64,000 nt of DNA, taken from Pseudocitrobacter corydidari (GTDB lineage: Bacteria; Pseudomonadota; Gammaproteobacteria; Enterobacterales; Enterobacteriaceae). A program made the translations under genes and the position numbers. The stretch covers positions 4,440,583-4,504,582 of the forward strand of contig NZ_CP087880.1 of NCBI RefSeq assembly GCF_021172065.1, written 5' to 3'. Every line of letters starts with the position of its first letter. Position 1 is the stretch's first letter. The notes under the pieces are model-generated. The model did no database searches and was not told the origin of the DNA. It was given only the letters and a program-made list of their open reading frames with translations. This document shows positions 20,895 through 30,089 of the stretch, piece by piece.

Positions 20895-21391
20895 TTCGAG
20901 TGGAAATTGGGATTGATGCACCGGGGATAGACTCCCTGCTGCGTCGTACCTTCAACGGCGACGGGGAAGCCGATCTTGTGCGCGAGCTGCGCGAAGATGG
21001 CTTGATTACCCTCGGCGTTGTGGCGACGGATGATGAAGGTCACGTGGTGGGTTACGTGGCATTCAGCCCGGTAAGCGTTGAAGGTGAAGAACTGCAATGG
21101 GTCGGGCTGGCGCCGCTGGCGGTAGATGAAAGCTATCGCGGGCAAGGGCTGGCGCGCCAGATGGTCTATGAAGGCCTCGATTCCCTGAACGAGTTCGGCT
21201 ATGCCGCGGTCGTCACGCTGGGCGAGCCCGCGTTGTACAGCCGTTTTGGCTTCGAACGCGCTGCGCAGTACGACTTACGTTGCCGCTGGCCGGGCACGGA
21301 AGAGGCGTTTATGGTTCATCGTCTGGCGGATGATGCGCTGAACGGCGTGCACGGCCTGGTCGAGTATTCCGATCACTTTAATCGTTTTTAA
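20888..21391 (+). CDS. yhbS: GNAT-family N-acetyltransferase YhbS
   Basis: The 167 residues carry the acetyl-CoA-binding GNAT signature [19 protein letters not shown] (about residues 79-97), with [15 protein letters not shown] after it. The substrate is unknown. It overlaps ubiT by 7 nt at its start and overlaps the convergent yhbQ by 14 nt at its end. Confidence 0.92.
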   Translation: MLIRVEIGIDAPGIDSLLRRTFNGDGEADLVRELREDGLITLGVVATDDEGHVVGYVAFSPVSVEGEELQWVGLAPLAVDESYRGQGLARQMVYEGLDSLNEFGYAAVVTLGEPALYSRFGFERAAQYDLRCRWPGTEEAFMVHRLADDALNGVHGLVEYSDHFNRF

Positions 21392-21662
21392 GGCCGCTTA
21401 GCAGGGCTTCAAACGACTCTTCTCCAGCGACGAGGCGCTCTTTCTGGCGCTTCGTTAGCTGTTTAATGCGGTATTCCAGCCGCAAAGCCAGTGAGTGCTC
21501 ACCAACTTCGCCAGAAAATGCCAGCGTCAGTTCACCCTTGCCGCGTAGCGCTTTTGCACCTTTTCCGCTTTGATGCTGCTGAAAGCGACGCGCTACGTCG
21601 GTGGTGATCCCGGTGTAGAGTTTGTTATCCGCCGAGCGGACCAGATAAAGAAACCAGGGCAC
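21378..21662 (-). CDS. yhbQ: GIY-YIG nuclease-superfamily protein YhbQ
   Basis: This small GIY-YIG domain protein has 94 residues, against 100 in E. coli. The motif pair is seen as LYLV (5-8) and [12 protein letters not shown] (15-26), followed by the [13 protein letters not shown] segment. Activity on DNA structures has been suggested for relatives. The start is GTG 21662 and has a weak binding site, so a start a few codons away is possible. Confidence 0.88.
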   Translation of the reverse strand: MPWFLYLVRSADNKLYTGITTDVARRFQQHQSGKGAKALRGKGELTLAFSGEVGEHSLALRLEYRIKQLTKRQKERLVAGEESFEALLSGLKND

Positions 21663-21716
21663 GAGTTGAAACCTGTATAGTAACGTGAACGCACCTTAGC
21701 ATAACGGAGAGAAAAG

Positions 21717-22160
21717 ATGGAAACGCTTGCTGCCATTAGCCGCTGGCTGACAAAACAACACGTTGTAAGCTGGTGTGTGGCGAGTGAAGGCGAACTGTGG
21801 TGTGCGAATGCATTCTTCGTGTATGACGCCGAGCGTGTCGCGTTTTATCTTCTCAGCGAAACCACCACTCGTCATGGACAGATGACCGGTACACATGCGC
21901 CCGTTGCCGGAACGGTTAACGGCCAGCCGAAAACGGTGGCGCTGATTCGCGGCGTGCAGTTCAAGGGGGAGATTCGGTTGCTGGAAGGTGAAGAGAGCGA
22001 CGAGAAGCGCGCGTTGTATAACCGCCGCTTCCCGGTCGCCAGAATGTTGTCAGCACCCGTGTGGGAAATTCGTCTTGATGAGCTCAAGTTTACTGACAAC
22101 ACGCTGGGCTTCGGTAAAAAACTGCATTGGTTACGGGAATCAGGCGCCCAGCAGGCGTAA
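21717..22160 (+). CDS. yhbP: UPF0306 protein YhbP
   Basis: At 147 residues it has the length of E. coli YhbP and resembles flavin-binding split-barrel (pyridoxamine oxidase-like) proteins: [20 protein letters not shown] (18-37) and the [24 protein letters not shown] strand region. Its function is not established. RBS GGAGAGAAAAG precedes ATG 21717. The 3' end overlaps the convergent yhbO by 21 nt. Confidence 0.88.
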   Translation: METLAAISRWLTKQHVVSWCVASEGELWCANAFFVYDAERVAFYLLSETTTRHGQMTGTHAPVAGTVNGQPKTVALIRGVQFKGEIRLLEGEESDEKRALYNRRFPVARMLSAPVWEIRLDELKFTDNTLGFGKKLHWLRESGAQQA

Positions 22161-22658
22161 CGCTTCCCGATTAAATGCCGGTAAATCATCTGGCGTCCGG
22201 CTGGTCACCAGCTGGTCATTATCGACCACCACTTCCTGGTCGTAAAAATCCGCCCCGGCATTTTTCACATCCACTACAATAGGTTTCACAGCGGTGAGCT
22301 TGCGCCCGCGCACCACATCAGCGCTGATCAACAGTTGCGGCCCGTGGCAGATGGCGAAAACCGGTTTGCCGGCGTTAACAAAATCGCGGGTGAAGGTGAC
22401 AAAACGATCGTCGCTGCGCAGGTAGTCTGGCGAGTGGCCGCCCGGCAGCAGCAGGGCATCAAACTCTGCGGGGCTAACCTGGTCAATGGCGGCGTCAATC
22501 TTCACTTTCGCTTCGCCACGTTTACCCGTCACGGTATTACCGGCCTGCTTCTCAATGGTGATAACCTGATGGCCCGCTTTGCGAAACGCATCGGCGGGAG
22601 AGGTAAACTCTGAATCTTCAAACTCGTCGGTGATCAAGACGGCTATTTTCTTGCTCAT
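22140..22658 (-). CDS. yhbO: DJ-1/PfpI-family protein deglycase YhbO
   Basis: It is 172 residues long and has the nucleophile elbow AICHGPQ with catalytic Cys104-His105 and an upstream acidic residue in DEFEDSE (11-17). E. coli YhbO has been described as a glyoxalase/deglycase protecting against reactive carbonyls and stress. It is monocistronic, and its last 21 nt overlap yhbP on the other strand. Confidence 0.93.
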   Translation of the reverse strand: MSKKIAVLITDEFEDSEFTSPADAFRKAGHQVITIEKQAGNTVTGKRGEAKVKIDAAIDQVSPAEFDALLLPGGHSPDYLRSDDRFVTFTRDFVNAGKPVFAICHGPQLLISADVVRGRKLTAVKPIVVDVKNAGADFYDQEVVVDNDQLVTSRTPDDLPAFNREALRLLGA

Positions 22659-22761
22659 GATTCCTCCATGGTTTTGGCTTCAGAAAAAAATCCTGCGAAC
22701 TATAAAGTGTGGGGCAGGACGATGAGATTACAAGGGTGAAAAATCCGTAAAGGGGATATGA

Positions 22762-23415
22762 ATGAGTCAGGTATTGATAACCGGCGCGACCGGATTAGTG
22801 GGTGGGCACTTACTGCATCTTCTGCTTCAGGAACCGCATATCTACTCGATTGCCGCCCCTACGCGCCGCCCGCTTGAAGGATTTCCCGAAGTCTTTAATC
22901 CGCACGATCCGCAGTTAAGCGACGCGCTCGCGCAGGTCACCACGCCAATTGATATCGTGTTCTGTTGCCTGGGGTCGACGATGCGTGAGGCGGGCTCAAA
23001 AGAGGCGTTCATCCAGTCGGATTACACGCTGGTGGTCGACACGGCGCTTACCGGTTTGCGACTGGGGGCGAAGCATATGCTGGTGGTGAGCGCGATGGGC
23101 GCCAATGCGCATTCACCCTTCTTCTATAACCGCGTCAAAGGTGAGATGGAGAATGCGCTGATTGCACAGCAGTGGCCGCGTCTGACCATTGCGAGGCCGT
23201 CCATGCTGGTGGGGGAACGTCACAAAAGACGGCTCAACGAGTCGCTGCTGGCCCCGCTGTTTGGTTTCCTGCCAGGGAACTGGAAGTCGATCAAGGCGCG
23301 CGATGTGGCGCAGGCAATGCTGACGGAAGCGTTATCGCCGGAGCGGGAACCCGTCACCATTTTGAAGTCAGGGGAGTTGCGCGACATCGCGCGGCGAGCA
23401 GTGCAGGCCGGATAA
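22762..23415 (+). CDS. yraR: NAD(P)-binding Rossmann-fold protein YraR
   Basis: This is an atypical short-chain dehydrogenase-like protein with the nucleotide-binding loop GATGLVGG (8-15), [23 protein letters not shown] (about 109-131) containing the YxxxK-like YNRVK, and RPSMLVGER. Its function is unknown. At 217 residues it is slightly longer than E. coli YraR (about 211). The end is unusual: the last codons and the TAA lie in a REP palindrome (CAGGCCGGATAAGGCG). yraQ, next to yraR in K-12, is absent. Confidence 0.9.
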   Translation: MSQVLITGATGLVGGHLLHLLLQEPHIYSIAAPTRRPLEGFPEVFNPHDPQLSDALAQVTTPIDIVFCCLGSTMREAGSKEAFIQSDYTLVVDTALTGLRLGAKHMLVVSAMGANAHSPFFYNRVKGEMENALIAQQWPRLTIARPSMLVGERHKRRLNESLLAPLFGFLPGNWKSIKARDVAQAMLTEALSPEREPVTILKSGELRDIARRAVQAG

Positions 23416-23481
23416 GGCGTTTACGCCGCCATCCGGCAATTACGCTGCACGGTGCCTGATGGCGCTACGCTTATCAGGCCT
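23405..23481. repeat. REP pair overlapping the 3' end of yraR
   Basis: GGCCGGATAAGGCGTTTACGCCGCCATCCGG and GTGCCTGATGGCGCTACGCTTATCAGGCC are two REP units; the first includes the yraR stop codon. Confidence 0.9.
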
Positions 23482-23504
23482 GCGTCAACCGCAGGCCTGA
23501 GCGG

Positions 23505-24080
23505 TTACTGAATATAAGTAAACGCCGTTGTGACGCGTTTCACTCCGCTAACGCGGCTGGCGATATCCGCGGCGGCTTTACCTTCACGGTCTGTCACCAC
23601 GCCCATCAGGAAGACTTCACCGTTTTCCGTGGTGACCTTCACGTTTGATGATTTCACCTGATCGGTCGTCAGCAACTGGGAGCGTACTTTCGTTGTGATC
23701 CAGGTATCCGTTGACGCCGTGCCCAGGCTAATTGGCGCACCCTGACGAATTTCGTTGAAGACTTCGGTGGTGCCCTCTACGCCCATAGCGATTTGCTTGG
23801 CCTGAGCCGCCAGCCCGGTATTCGGCGCCTGACCGACCAGCAGCACTTTGCCCTGGTATGCCGTCACATTGATGCGCGCTTCTTTCTTAATTTGTTCGTC
23901 TTTCGACAACGCGGTGTTTACGCGTAGCTCCAGCGTGCCATCGTCAACCTGTGTTCCCACAGTACGCGGGTCGGTTGCCGCTTTCGTGCCTACCGCTGCG
24001 CCGCCAACCACGGCAGCAGCGACGCATCCCTGAAGCAGCAGCGCGGAAATAAGGACTGCGAGGGGCGAGAATGCCTTCAT
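23505..24080 (-). CDS. dolP: Outer-membrane BON-domain lipoprotein DolP
   Basis: DolP (YraP) is a 191-residue lipoprotein with lipobox LQGC (Cys19) and two BON domains (about 47-115 and 125-190). It binds anionic phospholipid at division sites, supports outer-membrane integrity and regulates septal peptidoglycan cleavage. The GVEGTTEVFNEIR and GVVTDREGKAAADIASRVSGVK segments are typical BON sequence. It follows diaA with a 9-nt gap in the lpoA-yraN-diaA-dolP series; in E. coli the gene is under sigma-E control. Confidence 0.95.
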   Translation of the reverse strand: MKAFSPLAVLISALLLQGCVAAAVVGGAAVGTKAATDPRTVGTQVDDGTLELRVNTALSKDEQIKKEARINVTAYQGKVLLVGQAPNTGLAAQAKQIAMGVEGTTEVFNEIRQGAPISLGTASTDTWITTKVRSQLLTTDQVKSSNVKVTTENGEVFLMGVVTDREGKAAADIASRVSGVKRVTTAFTYIQ

Positions 24081-24089
24081 ATGTACTCC

Positions 24090-24680
24090 TTAATCGTCCT
24101 GGTGTGGGAAAAGCGTGTTATCAATCAGATCGCATAAGCAATTCACCGTCAGCATGTGCATTTCTTGAATGCGCGCGCTGCGGTGGGAAGGGATGCGAAT
24201 TTCCACATCCTGCTGACCGAGTAAACCGGCCAGTTCACCACCGTCGTAGCCGGTTAACGCCACAATGGTCATATCGCGCGTCACGGCAGCTTCTACCGCT
24301 TTCACGATGTCGCGGCTGTTGCCACGCGTTGAAATCGCCAGTAACACATCTCCGGCATGACCCAGCGCGCGAACCTGCTTGGCGTAAATCTCATCGTGTA
24401 AGCGATCGTTCGCGATCGCCGTTAAGACCACATTATCTGCATTAAGTGCAATCGCGGGTAAACCAGGGCGCTCCGTTTCGAAACGGTTGATCATACAGGC
24501 AGCAAAATGCTGTGCGTTGGCGGCGGATGATCCGTTACCACAACAGAGAATTTTGTTGCCATTGAGCAGTGACTGCACAAGGGTCATAGCGGCTCGGGAG
24601 ATAGCATCCGGGAGGGCTTCTGCCGCTGCAATTTGCGTTTGAATGCTTTCAGTGAAGCAAACTTTAATTCTTTCGAGCAC
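24090..24680 (-). CDS. diaA: DnaA initiator-associating protein DiaA
   Basis: DiaA is a tetrameric SIS-domain protein that binds DnaA and promotes its assembly at oriC. It has 196 residues, as in E. coli. The SIS motif region [21 protein letters not shown] is at about residues 46-66, and [18 protein letters not shown] follows. The start is GTG 24680, with AAGGGAAATC before it. Confidence 0.95.
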   Translation of the reverse strand: MLERIKVCFTESIQTQIAAAEALPDAISRAAMTLVQSLLNGNKILCCGNGSSAANAQHFAACMINRFETERPGLPAIALNADNVVLTAIANDRLHDEIYAKQVRALGHAGDVLLAISTRGNSRDIVKAVEAAVTRDMTIVALTGYDGGELAGLLGQQDVEIRIPSHRSARIQEMHMLTVNCLCDLIDNTLFPHQDD

Positions 24681-24709
24681 GATTTCCCTTTAAATTCTTG
24701 ATGTTGCTA

Positions 24710-25096
24710 TTAGCTAAATGCGTTTTTAAGCCATTCGATCTCATTGCCTGTGAAGGCTACCACATCGAAACGGCAATCCACAGTATCAAAACTCCCATTG
24801 TGACGGGCGAGCCACAATTGAGCAGTGTGTAATAATTTATGTTGCTTGCTCCGGGTTACGCTGGCGGCAGCACCGCCATACGCACCGGAAGTACGATAAC
24901 GGACTTCCACAAAAACCGTTACCGTACCGTCGCGCATAATCAGGTCGATTTCACCGCCGCGATCGCGAAAATTGGCGGCGATGAATGTCAACCCCTGACG
25001 TTCCAGCCAGCGACGCGCACGAAGTTCCGCCGCGTCACCAGTCTGTTTTGTGGTTAGTTTGCTGAGACGACCTGACCCTGTTGGTATTTGAGCCAT
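24710..25096 (-). CDS. yraN: UPF0102 protein YraN (endonuclease-like fold)
   Basis: The 128 residues are related to restriction-endonuclease-fold proteins, with GGEIDLIM (47-54) and TVFVEVRYR (60-68) as the likely metal-site pattern. The function is unproved. Its first 43 nt overlap the end of lpoA, as in E. coli, so translation is probably coupled. Confidence 0.92.
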   Translation of the reverse strand: MAQIPTGSGRLSKLTTKQTGDAAELRARRWLERQGLTFIAANFRDRGGEIDLIMRDGTVTVFVEVRYRTSGAYGGAAASVTRSKQHKLLHTAQLWLARHNGSFDTVDCRFDVVAFTGNEIEWLKNAFS

Positions 25097-27135
25097 GATA
25101 ACTTCCTGTTAATCACGCAATCCTGAGTTGCCGTCAAATCGCCGGTGTTGCCGTTCAGCTCAAAACCTGGCACCTGGCGCATTTGCGAGAAATGATTCGC
25201 CAGCGACCAGGCATCTGCGCCCATTGCATACAGACGTGCCAGGGAATAGTCGTTATTCACCGCACGCAATGCCTGCTGCATCAGCGACGGATTACTGCCT
25301 GCCAGCATCGGGATTTCACTGTACTGTAAGCCTTCCATCTCTAAACGGAAATCAGGCCCGGCGACGCCCTGCGCGCTGCGTGAGCTGGCATACAGCGTTG
25401 CACCGCCCTGGCTGCCGTTACGCATGGCGATCATCGGCTTGATGAACGCAATTTCCTGTGCGGTCGCCACGATGTACGCGGCGTCTACTTTACCACCGCT
25501 GCTGATTTGCGCATCGCTCGGCGGTGCCGGAATCGTTAAATCGCCAATGGTTACGCTCTGCGGTTGATTCTGGCTGGTGGTGACCGGGCTGCCGGTCAGC
25601 GCAATACCGGAACCGCCGTTCACGCCGCCGCGCAGTTCAGACAGAGAACCAAACTTCTGTTGCAGCACCGTGGCACCGCCCAGCGATTGCCACTCTTCTG
25701 CGAAGGCGCGGGTTACGCGATCGCCCAGTGCACTGCGCGGAACCAGCAGCAGCGGAGCCTGTTTGCCCTGCTCATGAATATGACGCGCGGCGTCGCGCGC
25801 TTCATCTTCCGGAGAGAGCGCGAAGTAGCAGACGTTCGCACGGTTGCTGACCGACTCCGGCTGATTAAGCGCCAGCACGTTCAGCGGGGTGTTACTTTTC
25901 AGCAGATCGTCGACGTTGTTTTTCAACAGCGGGCCGACTACCAGCGTGACGCCATCCTGCTGAGCCTGCGTCAGAATCTGGCTCATAGGTTGCGTGGTGG
26001 TGTCATAAATTTTCAGCTCGGCGGACGGGTTCGTGGTAGCGGTCTGGGTCGCAGGCGTTGCAGGTGTGGCAGCGGCTGGTGCTGGTTCCTGCTGCTGTGG
26101 CGCAGCGGTGACGGATTGCACCGGTGCTTGTGCAGGCGCTGGTGCCTGTACTGGATGCGTCTGCGGTGTCGTCAGGTCAGTGACTTCGGCCTGAGACGGG
26201 CTCACTACGTCATTGGTCGATGCCGCCTGTGCAACCTGTTCTGGCACCGCGCTGCCGCTTACCGGGGAAATCCCGTTTTTCGCGGCTTCAAAACCTTGCT
26301 GAATGGCACGGCCAAACACCGCCGCCTGACCATTTAATGGCAGCAGCAGGGCGATCTTATTGGTTGAAGCGGGTTTAAAGCTCTGGACGTTCACCAGTTG
26401 GGTAGGCAGCAGTTTTGCGCCAGGATTCTGCGGATAGCGGGTCTGCCAGTCTTTGATCCCGGCTTTCATCATATTGGCATCGCTACGGTTATCGAACCAG
26501 ACGCGTTGCAGATCAAGCCAACCCTGTAACACGTTTTCATCGGCATTAATCACCAGCGCGTTGGCCTGTTCCTGCGTCATTGCGGAAAGCGCCTGCCAGG
26601 TGGCATCGATATTTTTCTGTTTTTCCGGTACGGCCTTCAGCAGGGGTTCCTGCGCGATTAATGCACGCAGCAGCGTAAGGGTTGGTTTCCCTTGCTGCGA
26701 GGCGATGCCGTCGGCCCAGAAGCGGATCTGCTGATTGTTGCTCAGACCATTCGGGTCGATTTTCGCCAGCAGCGCTTCCGCGCCTTTGAAATCCTGCTGT
26801 GCCAGTTTGATCTCAACGGCCAGCAGCGACTGCTCCAGACGCTGCTCATCGTTAAGATCTTTCGGTAACTGGCCGAACAGTTCCATTGCCTGCTGGCTCT
26901 TACCTTCTTTCAGCAGTGCACGAATGGCGAGTAATTGCCAGTTGGTCTTGCTATCATTCGCACTCTGCTGCATCTGCTGCAGGTAATAACCAGAGTCCGC
27001 TTGTGCGGTTCCCTCTAAATGGGATGCACTCTGGTCCTGTGTTTGCTGGGTGCCACAGCCGGCGAAAAGTAATGCCGCCAGAACAACAGGCAGGCAGCGC
27101 GCGGCTTTAGAACGAAGAAGTGTTGACGGTACCAT
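25054..27135 (-). CDS. lpoA: Outer-membrane activator of PBP1A, LpoA
   Basis: LpoA is a lipoprotein that reaches through the peptidoglycan and activates PBP1A. The 693 residues compare with 678 in E. coli. The signal peptide ends in lipobox FAGC with Cys27, followed by a TPR-like N-domain (about 30-250). A low-complexity Pro/Ala/Gln/Thr-rich linker (about 300-390) accounts for the extra length. The C-terminal domain resembles periplasmic binding proteins. ATG 27135 was chosen; the open stretch upstream overlaps the divergent rsmI promoter region. Confidence 0.95.
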   Translation of the reverse strand: MVPSTLLRSKAARCLPVVLAALLFAGCGTQQTQDQSASHLEGTAQADSGYYLQQMQQSANDSKTNWQLLAIRALLKEGKSQQAMELFGQLPKDLNDEQRLEQSLLAVEIKLAQQDFKGAEALLAKIDPNGLSNNQQIRFWADGIASQQGKPTLTLLRALIAQEPLLKAVPEKQKNIDATWQALSAMTQEQANALVINADENVLQGWLDLQRVWFDNRSDANMMKAGIKDWQTRYPQNPGAKLLPTQLVNVQSFKPASTNKIALLLPLNGQAAVFGRAIQQGFEAAKNGISPVSGSAVPEQVAQAASTNDVVSPSQAEVTDLTTPQTHPVQAPAPAQAPVQSVTAAPQQQEPAPAAATPATPATQTATTNPSAELKIYDTTTQPMSQILTQAQQDGVTLVVGPLLKNNVDDLLKSNTPLNVLALNQPESVSNRANVCYFALSPEDEARDAARHIHEQGKQAPLLLVPRSALGDRVTRAFAEEWQSLGGATVLQQKFGSLSELRGGVNGGSGIALTGSPVTTSQNQPQSVTIGDLTIPAPPSDAQISSGGKVDAAYIVATAQEIAFIKPMIAMRNGSQGGATLYASSRSAQGVAGPDFRLEMEGLQYSEIPMLAGSNPSLMQQALRAVNNDYSLARLYAMGADAWSLANHFSQMRQVPGFELNGNTGDLTATQDCVINRKLSWLKYQQGQVVSAN

Positions 27136-27198
27136 ATGTATCCAGTGATATTTTTTTGGCTCAATGCTCAATATTAAATCGGCAATACGGATGAAACA

Positions 27199-28062
27199 AT
27201 GAAACAACACGAATCAGCTGAGAATTCTGAAGGTCAGCTCTATATTGTACCCACTCCTATCGGGAATCTGGCTGATATCACCCAACGTGCATTAAACGTA
27301 TTACAAGCCGTTGATTTAATTGCCGCTGAGGATACGCGTCACACCGGTTTACTGCTGCAACATTTTGGGATTAATGCCCGGTTATTTGCGCTGCACGACC
27401 ACAACGAACAGCAGAAAGCCGAAACGCTGGTGGCAAAGCTGAAAGAGGGGCAAAACATTGCGCTGGTCTCCGATGCAGGTACGCCGCTGATTAACGATCC
27501 TGGCTACCATCTGGTGCGTACCTGCCGTGAAGCGGGCATTCGCGTTGTCCCGCTGCCGGGGCCATGTGCCGCTATCGCCGCACTGAGCGCCGCCGGTCTG
27601 CCTTCGGACCGTTTCTGCTATGAAGGCTTCCTGCCGGCCAAATCAAAAGGCCGTCGCGACGCGCTGAAAGCCATCGAAGAAGAGACACGCACGCTGATTT
27701 TTTATGAATCAACACACCGTCTGCTAGATAGCCTGGAAGATATCGTCGCGGTATTGGGCGAATCTCGCTACGTGGTTCTGGCCCGTGAGCTGACCAAAAC
27801 CTGGGAATCTATTCACGGCGCGCCGGTAGGTGAACTGCTGGCGTGGGTGAAGGAAGATGAAAACCGTCGCAAAGGCGAGATGGTGCTGATTGTTGAAGGC
27901 CATAAAGCGCAGGAAGATGATCTGCCTGCCGATGCGCTGCGCACGCTGGCGCTGTTACAGGCAGAACTGCCGCTGAAGAAAGCGGCGGCCCTGGCCGCGG
28001 AAATTCACGGCGTGAAAAAGAATGCGCTGTATAAGTATGCGCTGGAACAGCAGGGGGAGTGA
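27199..28062 (+). CDS. rsmI: 16S rRNA 2'-O-ribose C1402 methyltransferase RsmI
   Basis: RsmI methylates the ribose of C1402 in the 30S decoding centre. The 287 residues contain the tetrapyrrole-methylase-fold motifs [11 protein letters not shown] (18-28), AEDTRHTG (48-55), VSDAGTP (94-100) and LPGPCAA. It is divergent from lpoA (63-bp gap), and beyond it lies the accessory gat block. In K-12 rsmI likewise borders the aga region. Confidence 0.95.
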   Translation: MKQHESAENSEGQLYIVPTPIGNLADITQRALNVLQAVDLIAAEDTRHTGLLLQHFGINARLFALHDHNEQQKAETLVAKLKEGQNIALVSDAGTPLINDPGYHLVRTCREAGIRVVPLPGPCAAIAALSAAGLPSDRFCYEGFLPAKSKGRRDALKAIEEETRTLIFYESTHRLLDSLEDIVAVLGESRYVVLARELTKTWESIHGAPVGELLAWVKEDENRRKGEMVLIVEGHKAQEDDLPADALRTLALLQAELPLKKAAALAAEIHGVKKNALYKYALEQQGE

Positions 28063-28067
28063 GTGTA

Positions 28068-28092
28068 AGCGTTGCAGCAAAACTGCAACGCT
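28068..28092. terminator. Hairpin between convergent rsmI and gatR
   Basis: AGCGTTGCAG CAAAA CTGCAACGCT is a perfect 10-bp stem located between the two stop codons. It probably serves as terminator for both strands, though T runs are poor. Confidence 0.65.
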
Positions 28093-28115
28093 AAACTTTT
28101 CAGGTAGCGACGGGT

Positions 28116-28889
28116 TTACACAATCTGCAATTCAACGCCTGTTTTTTCCAGTGCTACTTTGTCCTGTCTGTTAATACTGTCATCGGTGATCACACAGTTG
28201 ATCTTCTCCATGGGTAACACCTGGTTAAAACCGCGTCGGTTAAATTTGGTAGCATCCAGTACGGCGATTACTTTATGTGCCGCAGCTGCCATCGCACTGC
28301 TAATAGAGTAGCCTTCATTAAAGGTGGTAATACCGTTGGTGGCATCAATCCCATCTGCCCCGACAAACATCAGATCTGCGCTAATACCGTGAAGTGAACG
28401 CTCGGCGATTGTACCGTGCATCGAGTGAGTTTTATGGCGCACGGTGCCACCGCACACAACCAGAGTAAGATCTTTGTTGTCCGATAAAATATATGCAGCG
28501 GGTAAGTTGTTAGTAATCACCGTGATATTGCTTTTACGTGTCAGCGCTTCGGCAATCAGTAAAGTGGTGCTGCCACTGTCGAGGATGATGGTCATACCTT
28601 CTTCGATCATTGCTGCGGCAGCCTGGGCAATCCGTTTTTTCGGGTCGCTGGCCAACTGATACCGATCTTCAAGTACCACCTCCTGATTGTCGCCTTCCGC
28701 CAGATGACTTCCAGGTTTTGCCGCGCCGCCATGAAAACGCGTGACAAGCCCTTTCTCTTCCAGCATACGCAGATCGGCGCGGATGGTAACTTCCGAAATA
28801 CCAAACATATTCGAGAGATCCAACACTAGCACGCTGCCTTGCGTATTAATCAGGTCGACAATTTTATTCCTTCGTTCAAATGAATTCAT
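28116..28889 (-). CDS. gatR: Galactitol operon repressor GatR (DeoR family)
   Basis: The 257-residue DeoR-family repressor begins MNSFERRNKIVDLI, the GatR start. The N-terminal winged HTH is at 1-57 (SEVTIRADLRMLEEKGLVTRFHGGA). The C-terminal sugar-phosphate sensor domain has the family's LDSGSTT (about 99-105), VVCGGTVRHKT and FVGADGID motifs. It is the last gene of the gat series, separated from gatD by 111 nt holding two operator-like motifs, so it may regulate itself. In K-12 gatR is broken by an insertion; here it is intact. Confidence 0.9.
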   Translation of the reverse strand: MNSFERRNKIVDLINTQGSVLVLDLSNMFGISEVTIRADLRMLEEKGLVTRFHGGAAKPGSHLAEGDNQEVVLEDRYQLASDPKKRIAQAAAAMIEEGMTIILDSGSTTLLIAEALTRKSNITVITNNLPAAYILSDNKDLTLVVCGGTVRHKTHSMHGTIAERSLHGISADLMFVGADGIDATNGITTFNEGYSISSAMAAAAHKVIAVLDATKFNRRGFNQVLPMEKINCVITDDSINRQDKVALEKTGVELQIV

Positions 28890-28934
28890 GTTGAGTTGCC
28901 TGATAATTAACTGTTGCTAGTTTAATCGAAGGAT

Positions 28935-28993
28935 TGCGAAAGGTGAACGCTAATTTTCGAAAGTAAATGTGAGCCAGCGCGGATTGCTGGCTC
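28935..28993. promoter_or_regulatory. gatR promoter region: two CGAAAG-type operator motifs and a hairpin
   Basis: CGAAAGGTGAACG starts at 28937 and CGAAAGTAAATGTG at 28958, 21 nt (two helical turns) apart. The second is identical at all 14 bases to a site upstream of gatY (37875). Just beside it, TGAGCCAGC...GCTGGCTCA (28970-28994) forms a hairpin that may end gatD transcription. Assignment to GatR is inferred. Confidence 0.55.
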
Positions 28994-29000
28994 AGGCTAG

Positions 29001-30044
29001 TCAGGCCAGATTAAGCAGAATTTTTCCCTGCATTGGCGCACCGTTTAACGCTTTTACCGCGTGTGCAAAGTGCTCGGCATTACCGCTGCTGGCTATAAGA
29101 GGGGCCAGTTGCAGGCGTTTCTCAGTTAACAGGCGTGCGGCTGTTGCCCACTCCTCTCCCGGCCATGGGCTGGAGTAGTTCATCCAACTGCCTATCAGGC
29201 TTAATTCTTTACGCAATATTTGCCCAAATACGCCTGCGCTGAGTGTCAGGTCGTGATGCAAAGTACCTACCAGTGCCAGTTGCGCGCGCGGCCCGGCAAC
29301 TTCAATGGCTAAAGAAACCGTCTGCGGCGTGCCTGCGGTCTCCAGCACCAGTTGATCAAACGTAGCGTCTTTCATTGCGGCCTGAATTTCTGCGGCACTC
29401 ATCTCCCGGCTATTAAATGTGTGTGTTGCGCCTAATTGCTGCGCCAGTGCCAGTTTCTGTGGGTTGATATCTATCGCGGTGACGCTTTTGGCCCCCAGTT
29501 CTCGTGCGCATTGCAGGGCGAGCAGGCCAATCGTTCCGGCCCCAACAATAATGACATTTTTATCTTCGCAGCCTTGTGCCAGATGAAACGCATGTAGCCC
29601 GACGGTAATCGGTTCGATAAATGCTCCATCTGCCACAGGCATATCTGACGGTAAACGAAATAAATTGGCGCGTTTTACCACAATGTATTCTGCATTTCCG
29701 CCTTCACTACGCGAACCCACAAACTGATATTGCTTACATAAAGAGTAAAAACCTCTTTCACATTGCGGGCAGTGAAAACAGGGTAATAACGGCACGCAGG
29801 CCACAGCGTCACCGGGTTGTAAATCCTTGATGTTACTGCCGTAAGATTCAACATATCCGCTAAACTCATGGCCTAAAGTGATGGGGTAATAATGCGCGCC
29901 GTGGGCAAAGATACGGGGAATATCAGAACCGCAAAGGCCGGAACAAACCACTTTTACCAGCACGTCGTCTTCACTTTGCAGCTGTGGTACCGGGCGTTCT
30001 TCAACGCGCACGTCTCCCTCAGCATAAATTACAACTGATTTCAT
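29001..30044 (-). CDS. gatD: Galactitol-1-phosphate 5-dehydrogenase
   Basis: GatD oxidises galactitol-1-phosphate to tagatose-6-phosphate with NAD. It is a zinc-dependent medium-chain dehydrogenase of 347 residues. Catalytic zinc signature: SGLCGSD and GHEFSGY (about 35-70). Structural zinc cysteines lie in CFHCPQCERGFYSLC (about 89-103). Rossmann loop: GAGTIGLLALQ (about 167-177). The start ATG 30044 follows GGAGAACGTT; an in-frame codon 12 nt upstream is less well placed. It is the last enzyme gene of the gatZABCD unit. Confidence 0.93.
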   Translation of the reverse strand: MKSVVIYAEGDVRVEERPVPQLQSEDDVLVKVVCSGLCGSDIPRIFAHGAHYYPITLGHEFSGYVESYGSNIKDLQPGDAVACVPLLPCFHCPQCERGFYSLCKQYQFVGSRSEGGNAEYIVVKRANLFRLPSDMPVADGAFIEPITVGLHAFHLAQGCEDKNVIIVGAGTIGLLALQCARELGAKSVTAIDINPQKLALAQQLGATHTFNSREMSAAEIQAAMKDATFDQLVLETAGTPQTVSLAIEVAGPRAQLALVGTLHHDLTLSAGVFGQILRKELSLIGSWMNYSSPWPGEEWATAARLLTEKRLQLAPLIASSGNAEHFAHAVKALNGAPMQGKILLNLA

Positions 30045-30067
30045 AACGTTCTCCAAAAATACAAAAG

Positions 30068-30084
30068 GGGGAGCATCGCTCCCC
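30068..30084 (-). terminator. Hairpin between gatC and gatD
   Basis: GGGGAGC ATC GCTCCCC lies in the gap between gatC and gatD. Read on the minus strand it is followed by CTTTTGTATTTTT, so it could be a partial terminator or mRNA-stability structure lowering gatD relative to the PTS genes. Confidence 0.55.
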
Positions 30085-30089
30085 TGAAA

